This document shows, piece after piece, positions 1 to 9,080 of a stretch of DNA of 41,563 nt; position 1 is the stretch's first letter; the number at the start of each line of letters is the position of its first letter. The notes beneath the pieces are model-generated. The model was not told the origin of the DNA. It saw only the letters and a program-made list of their open reading frames with translations, and ran no database searches. The DNA is from an uncultured Verrucomicrobia subdivision 3 bacterium (GTDB lineage: Bacteria > Verrucomicrobiota > Verrucomicrobiae > Limisphaerales > UBA11358). The position numbers and the translations under genes are program-made. The DNA is taken from NCBI GenBank assembly GCA_903847285.1, contig CAINDH010000163.1:1-41563 (forward strand), read 5' to 3'.

Positions 1-107
1 ACCTGAGTCGTCTCACCCAGCAGCAATGCGACCGCATTGCGGAACAGTTAAACAATCGTCCTAGACTACGCCTCGGCTTCTTAACTCCCAACGAGGTCTA
101 TTACTAA
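1..107 (+). pseudogene. IS30-family transposase, C-terminal end only (runs off the left edge)
   Basis: The plus-strand frame that ends with TAA at 105-107 reads LSRLTQQQCDRIAEQLNNRP, then RLRLGFLTPNEVYY. The NNRPR..LGF.TP.EV pattern is the typical end of DDE transposases of the IS30 family. Only about 34 codons are inside the window, so it cannot be told whether the transposase is intact. It lies against the 3' end of the sortable secreted protein gene on the other strand. Family assignment is by motif recall. Confidence 0.75.
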
Positions 108-139
108 CCATTTTGTCGCACTACAAATGTGAAACTAAA
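1..139 (+). mobile_element. End of an IS30-type insertion sequence
   Basis: After the transposase stop (107) comes a stretch, about 113-137, of the kind TTGTCGCACTACAAATGTG, which resembles the terminal inverted repeats of IS30-family elements (a G-TTGCACT core followed by A/T-rich sequence). The exact boundary, about 137-140, is inferred. The other end is outside the window, so the inverted repeat cannot be paired here. The opposite-strand gene 104-505 reads through this end, so its last ten or so residues are encoded by the element. Confidence 0.55.
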
Positions 140-505
140 CGGCGCAAGTTTGCGGCGGGAGACTTCCAGCGCCATAAACGCGAACGCAAGCGCGAACACC
201 GTGCTCGTGGTATCCGGGCAGTCTTTCGGCGGCGGATTGCAGGGGGGCTGATTATTGCAGCCGCCACTGTTGTAATTTCCGAAGCAGCTGTATGGATCGT
301 AACTTCCAAAGCAGTTGTATGCCGGGTCGTAACACGTCGGCACGCTGCCGGTGCTGCAGGTCGGATTGTTGTTCGGCAGGTTGCAAAACAATAGCGACGA
401 GGTGCTGGGATCCGTAACGATGGTGGTGCAGGATGGATCGTAGAAACTAGTCGCATTGGCCAGCGTTGCAATCCCCATTAGAGCGATGATGATGAATTTT
501 TTCAT
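104..505 (-). CDS. Small secreted Cys/Asn/Tyr-rich protein with exosortase sorting tail, 3' end altered by an IS
   Basis: This 133-residue protein has a clear signal peptide (MKKFIIIALMGIATLANA). Its short low-complexity body is rich in Cys, Pro, Asn and Tyr, with recurring YDP and CFG/CYD elements. Near the C-terminus, PDTTSTV is followed by a hydrophobic stretch (FALAFAFMALE) and a basic RRKL. This three-part tail matches the VPDSG/PEP-CTERM layout that exosortases recognise, with Cys in place of the usual Val before PD. After RRKLA the frame continues about 12 residues (ending VVRQNG) into the IS end, an unusually long tail for such signals. The gene follows the exosortase operon after a terminator and is a likely client of that enzyme. 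Its function on the surface is unknown. Confidence 0.7.
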   Translation of the reverse strand: MKKFIIIALMGIATLANATSFYDPSCTTIVTDPSTSSLLFCNLPNNNPTCSTGSVPTCYDPAYNCFGSYDPYSCFGNYNSGGCNNQPPCNPPPKDCPDTTSTVFALAFAFMALEVSRRKLAPFSFTFVVRQNG

Positions 506-661
506 AATGTCGAAATGTGTAAAGCAGTTTAGACGCCAAGATTGAGGTGGGTTTTAAATAGGCTGATTTACAACTACTTATGAATACTTAATCATTCAGA
601 CCCGCAGGCATTGCAAATCTAAATGTGTAATCACATCCGACAGAAATACATTCTTTATCTG

Positions 662-699
662 AATAAAACGGCAAAACTGCCATCTGGGATCAGATGGCA
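662..699 (-). terminator. Probable Rho-independent terminator after the TPR lipoprotein gene
   Basis: On the minus strand an 8-bp stem (TGCCATCT / AGATGGCA) with a six-base loop is followed by AGTTTTGCCGTTTTATTC, which is T-rich but interrupted. It lies about 40 bases after the stop of the last gene of the large operon. The rest of 506-735 holds only AT-rich leader sequence for the sortable protein gene, with no promoter I can defend. Confidence 0.55.
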
Positions 700-735
700 A
701 AGCGCTATTAATATTGAGCTCGCAGCTGATTGAGC

Positions 736-3700
736 TTATTTGATCCCACCAAGCATCTGGCGGGCTGAGTCAGCTAGTGGACTCGCTAATTTCAAAGTGA
801 TGGCTTGCTGTAAACTTGCTTTAGCGGACGTCAGTTGCCCCGTCTTAAGTTGAGTCGCTCCCAGATAATAAAAAATCTCCGCGTCAGCGGGCGACTTGGT
901 CGCACAATCCTTCAACAAGCTCGTAGCCCGCGCATAATCGCCTGTCTGAAAAACCGTGATGCCAATGGCTTTAGCCAGAGCCGGGTCGTTGGGATAGACT
1001 GTGCGAGCTTTCACCGCCAGCGCATACGCCTGCTTTTCTTTCGCAGCGTCGCGCGAATACAAAATCGCCAGTTCGCGTTGCGCTGGTGAAAATTCAGCAA
1101 AGCGCACCAGAATCTTCTCACAAGCCGCTGCTGCTGCCTCCGCATCTCCCGCGAGTTCCTTGAGTTTGGCTTGTGCCATCAGCGCCGGAACATAATCAGG
1201 TTCCGACTGTAAAATGCTGGCAACCCTGGCTGATGCAGCAGCAACGTTTTGTGGTTCAGTGGACAATGTTAGCAGTTCGGCCATGCGCTTCGCTTCCGTG
1301 AGCTCCGTCGGCGGCAAGCCGATAGTCAATGCTGCCTGCAACGCAGACTGCGCGTCGGCAATTTTTCCAACCGAGTAAGCGGCACACGCGTAATCAAATT
1401 GTAAACGTGCGTTGCCCGGCTGGTTTTGCACCGTTTGCTGCAACATGGAATCGGCCACTTTGTAATCACCATTGCGATACGCGAGTCGTCCGTAATCGTG
1501 CTCGGTCTCGACATCGTTGGGCGCAATTTTGTAAGCAGCCTTGGCTAGAACGTAAGCTTTGGCAATGTCCTTTGCTTCCCAAAGCCGCGTCAACGCATTG
1601 TTAGCGGTGAGATTTTTTGGGTCGGCCTTGAGCACCACCTCATAACTAGCAATCGCCTTTTCAAGGTTACCATCGTGTTGATACACCGCCCCCAACCGGA
1701 TTTGCGCGACCGGGTCAGACGGATATTTACCTACGTGCTGCTCAAGTTTTTCGCGCGCTGCGGCATCGGCGTTTAAAAAATTAAAGTCCAGCACGGCGAG
1801 GCTAGATTGACATTCCGCACGGCCGTTGAACTCTTTGCCTACCCGCAACGCCTGCTGAAACGCCGCCCGCGCATCTGCCTCGTTGCCGGTCATGTAAGCC
1901 GCCATGCCGTAATGGAATTGAATTTCCGGCTGGCCAGATAATTTCGTCGCACTTTCCGTCAATAAGCCCAACGCGCTAGGATACGCGCCGCGCTTGTAGC
2001 AAATCCAGCCCAGGGTGTCTGCTGTCGATGGATCGAAGGGCAGCAATTCGCGCGCTCGCTGCGCCAAGTCATAGGCGCGGTCCAACTGGTCCAAAAATTC
2101 AGAATACAGATAGGCCAAATTGTTCAACGCCGGACTACACTTCGGGTTGATCACCAGCATCTTTTCGTAGCTAGCGGCAGCAGCTTTATAATCCTTGGCG
2201 GCCTCACTCATCGAGGCCGCCATCATCAAGGCGGAAAGATTGAATGGATTTTTTTCTACCGCCAATTGTAACTGCTGTTGCGCCTTTTCGGTCTGTTTCG
2301 TATCCAGATAAAGCTGAGCGAGCAATAGATACGGAGTCTCTAACTTCGGATCGAGGCTGCTAGCCTTGAGCACGGTTTTTTCTACCGCAGCGCGGTCGCC
2401 CTGCGCAAGCTGCACCTTTGCAACCATTAGCATCAGTTCGACACTGTCCGGCGCAACCTGTTGCCGGGCCTGGATGCGTTGCAAGGCGGCGGGATAATTC
2501 TTTGTGGTCAAATCTAAATTTACCAACTGCTCCAAGGCCGTTAAATTTTCCGGCTCGATACCCAGCGCGCGTTCAAATGCTTGGCGTGCTTTGGCTGAAT
2601 CGCCGAGTTGCACAAACGCTGCCCCTGCCAGCAAGGCTGGGCGCGGGTTTTTTGGCTCGGTTTTTTCTAACCTGAGGTAAATAGTCAACGCCTCACTGAT
2701 GCGCCCGCGCTGACGATACGCATCCGCCAACAACAACTGCGCGCGGGACAATTTTGGCTGGCGCTGCACAAGTTTCGTCAACGCGACAATTGCCGGATCT
2801 GGATTCTGATTTTTGAGCTGAATCTGAGCCATCATCATGATGGCCTCTGGCAAGTTGGGATCCAGTTCCAGCGTTCGCGCTATACTTACACTAGCCTTGG
2901 CCTCGTCGCCGTTGGCCATACACGCAGCGCCCAGTTGCAGATACGCCCGTGCCGCCTGCGGATAGATTTTTGTCATCCGCTCCAAAACCACCACACAGCC
3001 CCCCATATCGCTTTGCAAAAACTTTAAACGGCTTTGCAGCAACATCCCTTCAAAGTTGTCCTGATCCCGCCCGAGAATTTTTTCCAGCAAGACACGGGCA
3101 TCGTCATATTTCTTTTCTTCAAGCGCAATTTCTGTCAAGCCCAGCAACGCCGGCGTGTAGTCTGTTGCCACCGCGATGATGTCCGTCAAAATTTGCCGCG
3201 CCGCCGCCACCTCACCGCTCTGCATCTTAAATCGCGCATAAGTAATGCGTCGAGCTGATCGCACGGGCGATAATTCTGCCGCCGCCTTGAAGTTTTCCGC
3301 CGCACTTTTCACCTCGCCCTGCGACACTTGTATGGCAGCCAGCGATTCCAGCGCATCCGGAAATTTTGAATCCAACACCAGCGCCCGCTTGAAATTTGCC
3401 TCAGCCCCTTTCGAATCGCCGCCACGAAATGCCAACGTGCCCAGCGCCACCTGATACGATGCTCGATCACCGGCTTGCACCAGCTTTTCTAACCGCGCCC
3501 GAGCCGCCGTCACTTCGGCAGTTGAGTTGACCGCCTGCGCCAGCAATTGCGGTGCTTCGTCCGACTTGGGGTTTTTATCAAGGATTACACCTGCCATCGC
3601 CACCACTTCCTTGGTTCGCCCCGCCGACAACAACACCCGGCCAAGTTTCAAACGCAAATCCAAATCATTTGTAATCATCGTGCTCGCCCGGTTCAGAAAT

Positions 3701-3945
3701 GGTAAGGCCAGCTGAAGCCGCCCCTGCTGATAATAAATTTCCGCAAGTCGAGCAAAAGCCTTCCTATTTTCCTGATCAGCCCGCAACACACGCAAATATT
3801 CAATCTCCGCGCTGTCAAAATTGCCAGCCGTAAAAAACTTGTCTGCGCGTGATTCGTGATAAGCCTTTTTCATCTTGGCCGTGCACCCCGTGCCCGCCAG
3901 CGCCAGAACCACCATGACTAACACCAAATGGAGAAATTTCTTCAT
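736..3945 (-). CDS. Giant TPR lipoprotein of the exosortase/EPS system (PrsT-like)
   Basis: This 1069-residue protein opens with a lipoprotein signal (hydrophobic run, then LAGTGC with the lipobox Cys at residue 21). The rest is almost entirely tandem tetratricopeptide repeats, with recurrent motifs such as A...Y.....NP...ALNNLAYLY. Its size and architecture match the PEP-CTERM system TPR-repeat lipoproteins that sit beside exosortase genes. TPR scaffolds of this kind are thought to organise the periplasmic part of polysaccharide export, but no enzymatic motif is present. The start is seven bases after the exosortase stop, so the two are almost certainly co-transcribed, and it is the last gene before a terminator. 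Confidence 0.85.
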   Translation of the reverse strand: MKKFLHLVLVMVVLALAGTGCTAKMKKAYHESRADKFFTAGNFDSAEIEYLRVLRADQENRKAFARLAEIYYQQGRLQLALPFLNRASTMITNDLDLRLKLGRVLLSAGRTKEVVAMAGVILDKNPKSDEAPQLLAQAVNSTAEVTAARARLEKLVQAGDRASYQVALGTLAFRGGDSKGAEANFKRALVLDSKFPDALESLAAIQVSQGEVKSAAENFKAAAELSPVRSARRITYARFKMQSGEVAAARQILTDIIAVATDYTPALLGLTEIALEEKKYDDARVLLEKILGRDQDNFEGMLLQSRLKFLQSDMGGCVVVLERMTKIYPQAARAYLQLGAACMANGDEAKASVSIARTLELDPNLPEAIMMMAQIQLKNQNPDPAIVALTKLVQRQPKLSRAQLLLADAYRQRGRISEALTIYLRLEKTEPKNPRPALLAGAAFVQLGDSAKARQAFERALGIEPENLTALEQLVNLDLTTKNYPAALQRIQARQQVAPDSVELMLMVAKVQLAQGDRAAVEKTVLKASSLDPKLETPYLLLAQLYLDTKQTEKAQQQLQLAVEKNPFNLSALMMAASMSEAAKDYKAAAASYEKMLVINPKCSPALNNLAYLYSEFLDQLDRAYDLAQRARELLPFDPSTADTLGWICYKRGAYPSALGLLTESATKLSGQPEIQFHYGMAAYMTGNEADARAAFQQALRVGKEFNGRAECQSSLAVLDFNFLNADAAAREKLEQHVGKYPSDPVAQIRLGAVYQHDGNLEKAIASYEVVLKADPKNLTANNALTRLWEAKDIAKAYVLAKAAYKIAPNDVETEHDYGRLAYRNGDYKVADSMLQQTVQNQPGNARLQFDYACAAYSVGKIADAQSALQAALTIGLPPTELTEAKRMAELLTLSTEPQNVAAASARVASILQSEPDYVPALMAQAKLKELAGDAEAAAAACEKILVRFAEFSPAQRELAILYSRDAAKEKQAYALAVKARTVYPNDPALAKAIGITVFQTGDYARATSLLKDCATKSPADAEIFYYLGATQLKTGQLTSAKASLQQAITLKLASPLADSARQMLGGIK

Positions 3946-3952
3946 ATCAAAT

Positions 3953-4843
3953 TCAAATCTGTGTTGTGACCGCCGCCGGTTTATGCCGAGCCTTTTCCCC
4001 AGCCAGTTCAGATCGCCGCAACCACCAAAGCATCAGGAAAAACGGCACCAGAGATAGCACAAAAAACAGCGGCCCACCGCGATGATGTATCGGCGAATCA
4101 ATCATGTGCGCCCCGATGTGCGAGCAGAGTTCGCCCAACACAAAAACCCGAAACCCATTCCGCAGCAGCGCCAGCGGAATCACCACCAGACACAACGCCA
4201 CGCGGCGAATCGGGCTGCGCAAAAACATGTTTGCCGCCACCAGCCCCGTGATGAACAGCACCATCGTCGAATGAATGCCGCTACATTCAGGCGCGACGCG
4301 CAGCGTGATGCCCGGGAGCTTAAACGACAGTCCATCCTGCAACACCGGCAAACCAGACAACGTGAAAAGCCATCCTGCCACCACCGCCGAACCATGCTGT
4401 AAAAAACTTTCCAACGAATCACGGACCGCCTCCGGCAGGGGTATCATGAAGGCCAACAAACTGAATGGAAACAAAATCTCCATCAGAAAACCTGCGCCCA
4501 AAAACCAAAAGCCCACAGCCGTCAGTAGCAGCAGAAACGCCAGCGTGGTTTGCATCAAGTTATCGGCCGGCATAACGCGTGGCGCAAACCAGTGCCAGGC
4601 GCACACCGCTATACCTGCGATAAAAAAAATGACAGACGGAATGAATGAGGGCGATAAAACCGACGGAAGGTTTTTTGCGCGCAGCCTGACAAGATACAAG
4701 CTCAACACTGGAATGATAACGATGTAGGAATGGAGTTCATCGCCGATGGCAAACCGAGCCAGCCGGAAGAGCGGCAGCGAAAAAAGCACAGCCAGCGCAC
4801 CTGCCGCCAGCCAGAATTTTTTAATCGCCATCTTGTCGTCCAT
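3953..4843 (-). CDS. Exosortase (possibly XrtC/VPDSG-CTERM type)
   Basis: This 296-residue polytopic membrane protein has about eight hydrophobic segments. The exosortase active-site triad is visible: Cys187 in APECSGIHS, Arg232 in LLRNGFRV, and His254 in the HHRGG element. Exosortases are transpeptidase-like enzymes that cleave C-terminal sorting tails and pass proteins on for surface attachment, usually in bacteria that make exopolysaccharide. Gene order (outer-membrane barrel, exosortase, TPR lipoprotein) is typical. The only sortable candidate in the window (104-505) has a PD-x-x-ST tail, closer to VPDSG-CTERM than to PEP-CTERM, which favours the XrtC group; this subtype call is inference. 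A basic tail of about 20 residues follows the last membrane segment. Confidence 0.88.
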   Translation of the reverse strand: MDDKMAIKKFWLAAGALAVLFSLPLFRLARFAIGDELHSYIVIIPVLSLYLVRLRAKNLPSVLSPSFIPSVIFFIAGIAVCAWHWFAPRVMPADNLMQTTLAFLLLLTAVGFWFLGAGFLMEILFPFSLLAFMIPLPEAVRDSLESFLQHGSAVVAGWLFTLSGLPVLQDGLSFKLPGITLRVAPECSGIHSTMVLFITGLVAANMFLRSPIRRVALCLVVIPLALLRNGFRVFVLGELCSHIGAHMIDSPIHHRGGPLFFVLSLVPFFLMLWWLRRSELAGEKARHKPAAVTTQI

Positions 4844-4862
4844 GAAGTTTTACAACTGCGCT

Positions 4863-6176
4863 TCAGTAAGCAAAGCCCACTTCCACCCCGACCTGATTGC
4901 TGCGGTAGTTGTAGCCGGGCAAGCTGGAATAGTTGTCGCCGTATTGATAGCTGACGGAGACACTACCGCGCTTGAGAAAATTGCGGCTGATGCGGGCGGT
5001 AAGGAAATAATTATCATCCGCGCGCACTGTCGAGTCGCCTTCGAAGCTTCCGGAAAAATCCGTGCGGGTGTAACCAACGCCCGCGCTTACATAAAATTTT
5101 TCCAAGAACCGTTGGCTCACGTTCAAACTCACTGTCGTCGTCTCACTCGATTGCGCGGCGAGAAAGTAATCTGAAGAACTTACGCTGCGATCCGCGCTCA
5201 AGGTAATCTGCGTGTGCTTGAACGGCTGGTATTGCAAGCTCCCCCCAAAAATCGGATTCAACGGACTGCTGAAACCATCGTCAAGAAACTGCCGATAATC
5301 CAAACCAGCGTTGACCGACAGTGAAACTTTTTCGGACACACGCCATTGCAGTCGACCCAGCAATTGCTCATAAACTTGATCCGGACCAACATCCACATTC
5401 ACATAACCCAGACCCGCGCCGATGCCCGCATAGACGCGCTTGCCCACCTGATAGTTCAACCAGTCCAATGTGGACCAAGTGCGCGAATTTTGTGCGCCCG
5501 AGACAAACGTGAATTGCTGCCGGAGTAACAGATCGGTCGAATATTTTTCACTCAACTGATGCGACGCCGTGAGCCGCGTTTCATAAAGTTCCTGCCGCGT
5601 CTGTTCTGCAGTTTCCGCGAGGCTGGAATCCGTCAGCAAAAACGTCTGCGACAAACCCAGCATCCAGTCATCGTAAACCACGCTGCCCACGAGCGACGCC
5701 GAATGATCCACCACATCGCGCAATGCCTCATTGGAATAAAGCCGGATAGTCGGCGTGTAGTCCGCCGTCCAATGCCGACCCAAATCTACCGTAATACCAG
5801 GCGAGACCGTCTGAATAATCGTGTTAACCGCCAAGCGCGCGTAGTTCGTATGGCCGAACTGCGGGAAAGCAAAACGCCCGGCTTCCAATCCGTTTGCGTA
5901 GATAAGCTGGTAAGTTCCGTGCGGGCGGAACACCAACTTGCCGAATTTCAACGGCTGCGGCAAATCCTCGTTGCGCACTTCATGGCCAGTGGGCACGAAC
6001 ACTGCCAGGTCATTATTCGTCCCGGCCTCGAGCATCACCGCCGGCTGGGTATCGCGCGGCGCATTGCCCATGATGAGCGGCTGCGCCGCAAACAGTTGCA
6101 CCGCTACAAACAATCCCACCAGCGCCAGACCAGCGTGCACCAGTTTTTTAAAATCCACTAACGAGTTTTGTTTCAT
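4863..6176 (-). CDS. Outer-membrane beta-barrel protein of the EPS locus
   Basis: This 437-residue protein has a signal peptide (hydrophobic run ending near LFAAQPL). From about residue 110 onward there are many alternating amphipathic strands of the kind TVSLNVSQRFLEKFYVSAGVG, ending in an aromatic residue (VGFAY), as in outer-membrane barrels. Barrel proteins of this type (EpsL/BBP2 class) lie next to exosortase genes in many genomes and may act as the outer-membrane exit for the glycan. The start follows a 60-base gap after the DUF218 gene and ends 19 bases before the exosortase start. No close family can be named with certainty. Confidence 0.75.
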   Translation of the reverse strand: MKQNSLVDFKKLVHAGLALVGLFVAVQLFAAQPLIMGNAPRDTQPAVMLEAGTNNDLAVFVPTGHEVRNEDLPQPLKFGKLVFRPHGTYQLIYANGLEAGRFAFPQFGHTNYARLAVNTIIQTVSPGITVDLGRHWTADYTPTIRLYSNEALRDVVDHSASLVGSVVYDDWMLGLSQTFLLTDSSLAETAEQTRQELYETRLTASHQLSEKYSTDLLLRQQFTFVSGAQNSRTWSTLDWLNYQVGKRVYAGIGAGLGYVNVDVGPDQVYEQLLGRLQWRVSEKVSLSVNAGLDYRQFLDDGFSSPLNPIFGGSLQYQPFKHTQITLSADRSVSSSDYFLAAQSSETTTVSLNVSQRFLEKFYVSAGVGYTRTDFSGSFEGDSTVRADDNYFLTARISRNFLKRGSVSVSYQYGDNYSSLPGYNYRSNQVGVEVGFAY

Positions 6177-6236
6177 AGGTTTTAAGTGCCATCAGTTTCC
6201 GAAAAAAACCCGCGACAATCAAGGAACTTGCTGACT

Positions 6237-6905
6237 TTAAGGTTCCGGCGAAAAAATAAATTTGGCGTAGCCATAGGCGATGCTCTCGCCCAAAATTTCC
6301 CGCACGCCTTCACTGTAACGCCACCAGTGCGCAGGGTCGTAATCCGGATTTGGGATGGCCACCACGCCCACTTTCAAGCCGTCGCCGAACGCGCGTTGGA
6401 ATAACAGCCAAGTCCGCCGCGCGTGGACATCTTCGGTCACAACGTTGATGGCCAGCGGAGTTTCGTGCTGCGCAGTCAACCAGTCACGCAACGCCCGCGC
6501 GGAGTTGAACGTGCGGTCGCGCCCGACGACGTGCGCGGGAACCATCTGCACTTTGTCCGCTGGAACGCCTGCACTTACCACCCGTTCCGCGCCCACGCTA
6601 GCGGAGGTGTTGAAAACATTCGTCGCTCCATCCGTGCCCGTAATTGGACCACCGGTCGTGTAAATTTTTTCATAGTGGCCGGTTTGAAATTCTACCACCG
6701 CCGCGCGCACAGCGTATTCGTGAACCCAACCTTCCATGACCAAAAATTTTGTTTCAGTCCGCTGCGTTGGCGCGAGAAACGGATGCACCCGATGCAAACC
6801 GATAAAAAAAACGAGCAACGCAAATATCAACAGCACCAGCCAGCCGCGCCGCGACAGGCCCCAGCGTTCCCGCTGGGAAAAGCAGCCCAGTAATTTTAGC
6901 TTCAT
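6237..6905 (-). CDS. DUF218/YdcF-like membrane-anchored protein
   Basis: From the start chosen here the product is 222 residues. An N-terminal cytoplasmic stretch is followed by one membrane segment (GWLVLLIFALLVFFIGL). Then comes a periplasmic domain with the DUF218 pattern: FLVMEGWVHEYAVRAAVVEF, YTTGGPI, a region giving ARALRDWL, and VTEDVHARRTWLLF. DUF218 proteins (ElyC, SanA, YdcF relatives) are linked to envelope polysaccharide and peptidoglycan steps, but their reaction is poorly known. The start at 6905 makes a classical ATGA overlap with the upstream glycosyltransferase stop; a longer in-frame start at 6959 would overlap it by 58 bases and is less likely. Confidence 0.75.
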   Translation of the reverse strand: MKLKLLGCFSQRERWGLSRRGWLVLLIFALLVFFIGLHRVHPFLAPTQRTETKFLVMEGWVHEYAVRAAVVEFQTGHYEKIYTTGGPITGTDGATNVFNTSASVGAERVVSAGVPADKVQMVPAHVVGRDRTFNSARALRDWLTAQHETPLAINVVTEDVHARRTWLLFQRAFGDGLKVGVVAIPNPDYDPAHWWRYSEGVREILGESIAYGYAKFIFSPEP

Positions 6906-7858
6906 ACGCGCGGCCATTTCTTTTGGAAGTGGGGGTGGAGAAGTTGCGGCGCGAGCCACAACGCGGCAGCGCGTAAAAAGTTTCTTGTCCCGGTCACAAA
7001 CGGAAGCGCGTCGCTAGCGAGTGAACGCGTGAGTTGGACATTTCCCGCAGCACAAGCAAGTTCCGCCCGACGGCTGAGGGCATAACCCAGTCTTCCTCGC
7101 GTCAACGCAGTTTGCGCCGGACGCGTCTGCCGCAGCCGCCAATACATCTCGGCTTGCGTGCGGATGAAAGCGTCCCAGCGTTTTTCCATCGCAGCGGAAC
7201 GCACGTCGTAGGTCAGGCTGTTGTCGCTGCCGCGAAAAATCGTGGTCAACGGGCGATCCACATAAAGACAGCCGCCAAGATGGCAGAGGCGAAAAATCCA
7301 GAGCGTGTCATCGCCTGTATGCAACGAGGTATCAAAGAAACCCGTGGCTTCGAACAGGGATTTTTCCACCACAGTCGATTGTAAATACGGATGGCAACGC
7401 GCCCGGCTGCAAAATTCCACCGGGTCGGCTACGTGATAAACGCCCGGCTCCTTCAACGTCGCCGTGACGTCTTCGATGTCGGGAAGCAATTCACCATTTT
7501 CACCCACGCACCGGCTGAAGCAAAACTGTCCACCGTATTGCGCAAGCAACCTCATCTGCGTCGCGAGCTTTTCGGGATGCCAGGCGTCGTCGGAATCGAG
7601 AAAAGCAATCCACTTTCCACGCGCCGCACGGAGACCGGCGTTGCGCGCTGAACCCGCGCCGGAATTTTTTTGGACAAGGAGAGAAATGTTGTCGCCGTAG
7701 CTTTCTAGAATTTTCCGCGAGCCGTCGGTTGAACCATCGTCCACCACAATCAATTCAAAATCACGGCAGGTCTGCGCCAGCACCGAGTCCACGGACGCAC
7801 GCACGCAGTGTTCGCGATTGAACACCGGCAGGATGATTGAGATGAGCGGCAATGACAT
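6902..7858 (-). CDS. Glycosyltransferase family 2
   Basis: This 318-residue GT-A glycosyltransferase has the family-2 opening (ISIILPVFN), the nucleotide-sugar binding VVDDGSTDGS, the GAGSARNAGL element, and the metal-binding FLDSDDAWHPEKL. A C-terminal region of about 100 residues is more variable. It presumably adds one sugar to the lipid-linked glycan on the cytoplasmic face; donor and acceptor cannot be read from the sequence. I start at the Met of MSLPLIS (7858), eight bases after the upstream stop; another in-frame Met at 7885 would overlap the upstream gene. Its stop overlaps the start of the DUF218 gene. Confidence 0.85.
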   Translation of the reverse strand: MSLPLISIILPVFNREHCVRASVDSVLAQTCRDFELIVVDDGSTDGSRKILESYGDNISLLVQKNSGAGSARNAGLRAARGKWIAFLDSDDAWHPEKLATQMRLLAQYGGQFCFSRCVGENGELLPDIEDVTATLKEPGVYHVADPVEFCSRARCHPYLQSTVVEKSLFEATGFFDTSLHTGDDTLWIFRLCHLGGCLYVDRPLTTIFRGSDNSLTYDVRSAAMEKRWDAFIRTQAEMYWRLRQTRPAQTALTRGRLGYALSRRAELACAAGNVQLTRSLASDALPFVTGTRNFLRAAALWLAPQLLHPHFQKKWPRV

Positions 7859-7865
7859 TTGGGAT

Positions 7866-9080
7866 TCAGCGAGAATTATCTGCAACGTGCTTCACCACCG
7901 ACTCCACGCGCGGCGACTGCGCCGTCCAGGTCCAGTCCTGTAGAAATTTTTTCGAGGCTGTCGCCGCCATGATCTCCGCCAACCCAGGATTCGCCAGCAA
8001 CCGCAGGCATTTTCCGGCAAAAGTCTTGGCGTCGTCGGCCAAAAATAATTCCTGGCCGTCCGTCACTTCGTAACCATATGCGCCAGGCGAAGTGGCAACC
8101 ACGGGGCAGCGGCGGCTGAAGGCCTCGGCTATCTTTATGCGCGTGCCGCCACCCGTCAGAACCGGCACGATGGAGAGCGACCAAGTGGCCATCTCCCCTG
8201 CTCCGTCGGCCACGAAGCCAAGCGGTTCGATATTTTTGTGCGCCGACCAATTTTCTTTGTCCGTGCCGACGCCGACAAGCCGCAACCGCGCGGCGGGCAT
8301 TTTATCCAAGATGAGCGGCCAGACATTTTTTACAAACCACAGAACCCCTTCGCGGTTCGGTTCGTAATCAAACTTGCCCACAAACCCGAGGCGTGGTGGC
8401 GCGGCGGGCGAACGCAGTGAATTTTTTCCCGGCGCATCAAAACCGTTGGGCAGGGTGAAAACATTTGCTGCGCCGCCGAGAACGGCGCGATCTGGCGCGC
8501 TGCAAACGCACACAGCAGCAAAGCGTTCACCCAAAGTTTTTTCGCGGCGACGCCACTGAAAAACCTGGCGTAGGCAGCGAATTTTTTCCACCACGCCCGA
8601 TGCCTGCGCCAGCAAGGACTGATAATAGGTGCTCGGCAGGTCGTCAATGTCTAGGACCGTGCGCGGCCAGTTCACGCGGCCAAACGCATTTGCCAGCGGC
8701 AGCGAATGAATCCAGACCAAATCATGCCGCGCACACTCATCCGCCAACCACGCGCGGTCGGCGGCGTTCGCGGCAAACGGATGTGTGCCGGTCCAGCGCG
8801 AGTCGAATTCGTTGCGCAACCGATCGGCCACGGAGCGGCGCGGAGTTGGTTGAAACTGGATGGTTCGAGCCAGCTCAAAACCGCCGCATGTTTTTTTCCC
8901 GGCAGCAGCGAATTTATTTTCCCCAGCCAACACCACACAGACATCGCCATGTTGCGCGAGGAGTTTGAAAATATTCCGACTGCGCATCACCGCGCCGTAG
9001 TCAGGGCCGTCAAGGTCATGCGCGGTAAGACAGAGAATTTTTGGACGGAAGTTCAAGCAGGCTTTTGTAGCACGAAACAT
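7866..9080 (-). CDS. Glycosyltransferase family 4 (GT-B)
   Basis: This 404-residue GT-B enzyme begins with RPKILCLTAHDLDGPDYGA, the usual N-terminal strand and glycine loop. It carries the C-terminal nucleotide-sugar domain with LGFVGKFDYEPNREGVLWF and the conserved acidic motif around GGTRIKIAEAFSRRCPVVAT, close to the E-x7-E signature. It is likely to extend the repeat unit. The ATG at 9080 lies 28 bases inside the upstream methyltransferase gene. A TTG at 9056 overlaps its stop as TTGA and is an equally plausible start, shortening the protein by eight residues. Confidence 0.82.
   Translation of the reverse strand: MFRATKACLNFRPKILCLTAHDLDGPDYGAVMRSRNIFKLLAQHGDVCVVLAGENKFAAAGKKTCGGFELARTIQFQPTPRRSVADRLRNEFDSRWTGTHPFAANAADRAWLADECARHDLVWIHSLPLANAFGRVNWPRTVLDIDDLPSTYYQSLLAQASGVVEKIRCLRQVFQWRRREKTLGERFAAVCVCSAPDRAVLGGAANVFTLPNGFDAPGKNSLRSPAAPPRLGFVGKFDYEPNREGVLWFVKNVWPLILDKMPAARLRLVGVGTDKENWSAHKNIEPLGFVADGAGEMATWSLSIVPVLTGGGTRIKIAEAFSRRCPVVATSPGAYGYEVTDGQELFLADDAKTFAGKCLRLLANPGLAEIMAATASKKFLQDWTWTAQSPRVESVVKHVADNSR

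Noticed and set aside
5559..6161. A 200-codon plus-strand frame opposite the outer-membrane barrel gene
   Set aside because: It is rich in Arg/His as expected for a shadow of a coding strand. The barrel frame has a signal peptide and strand pattern.
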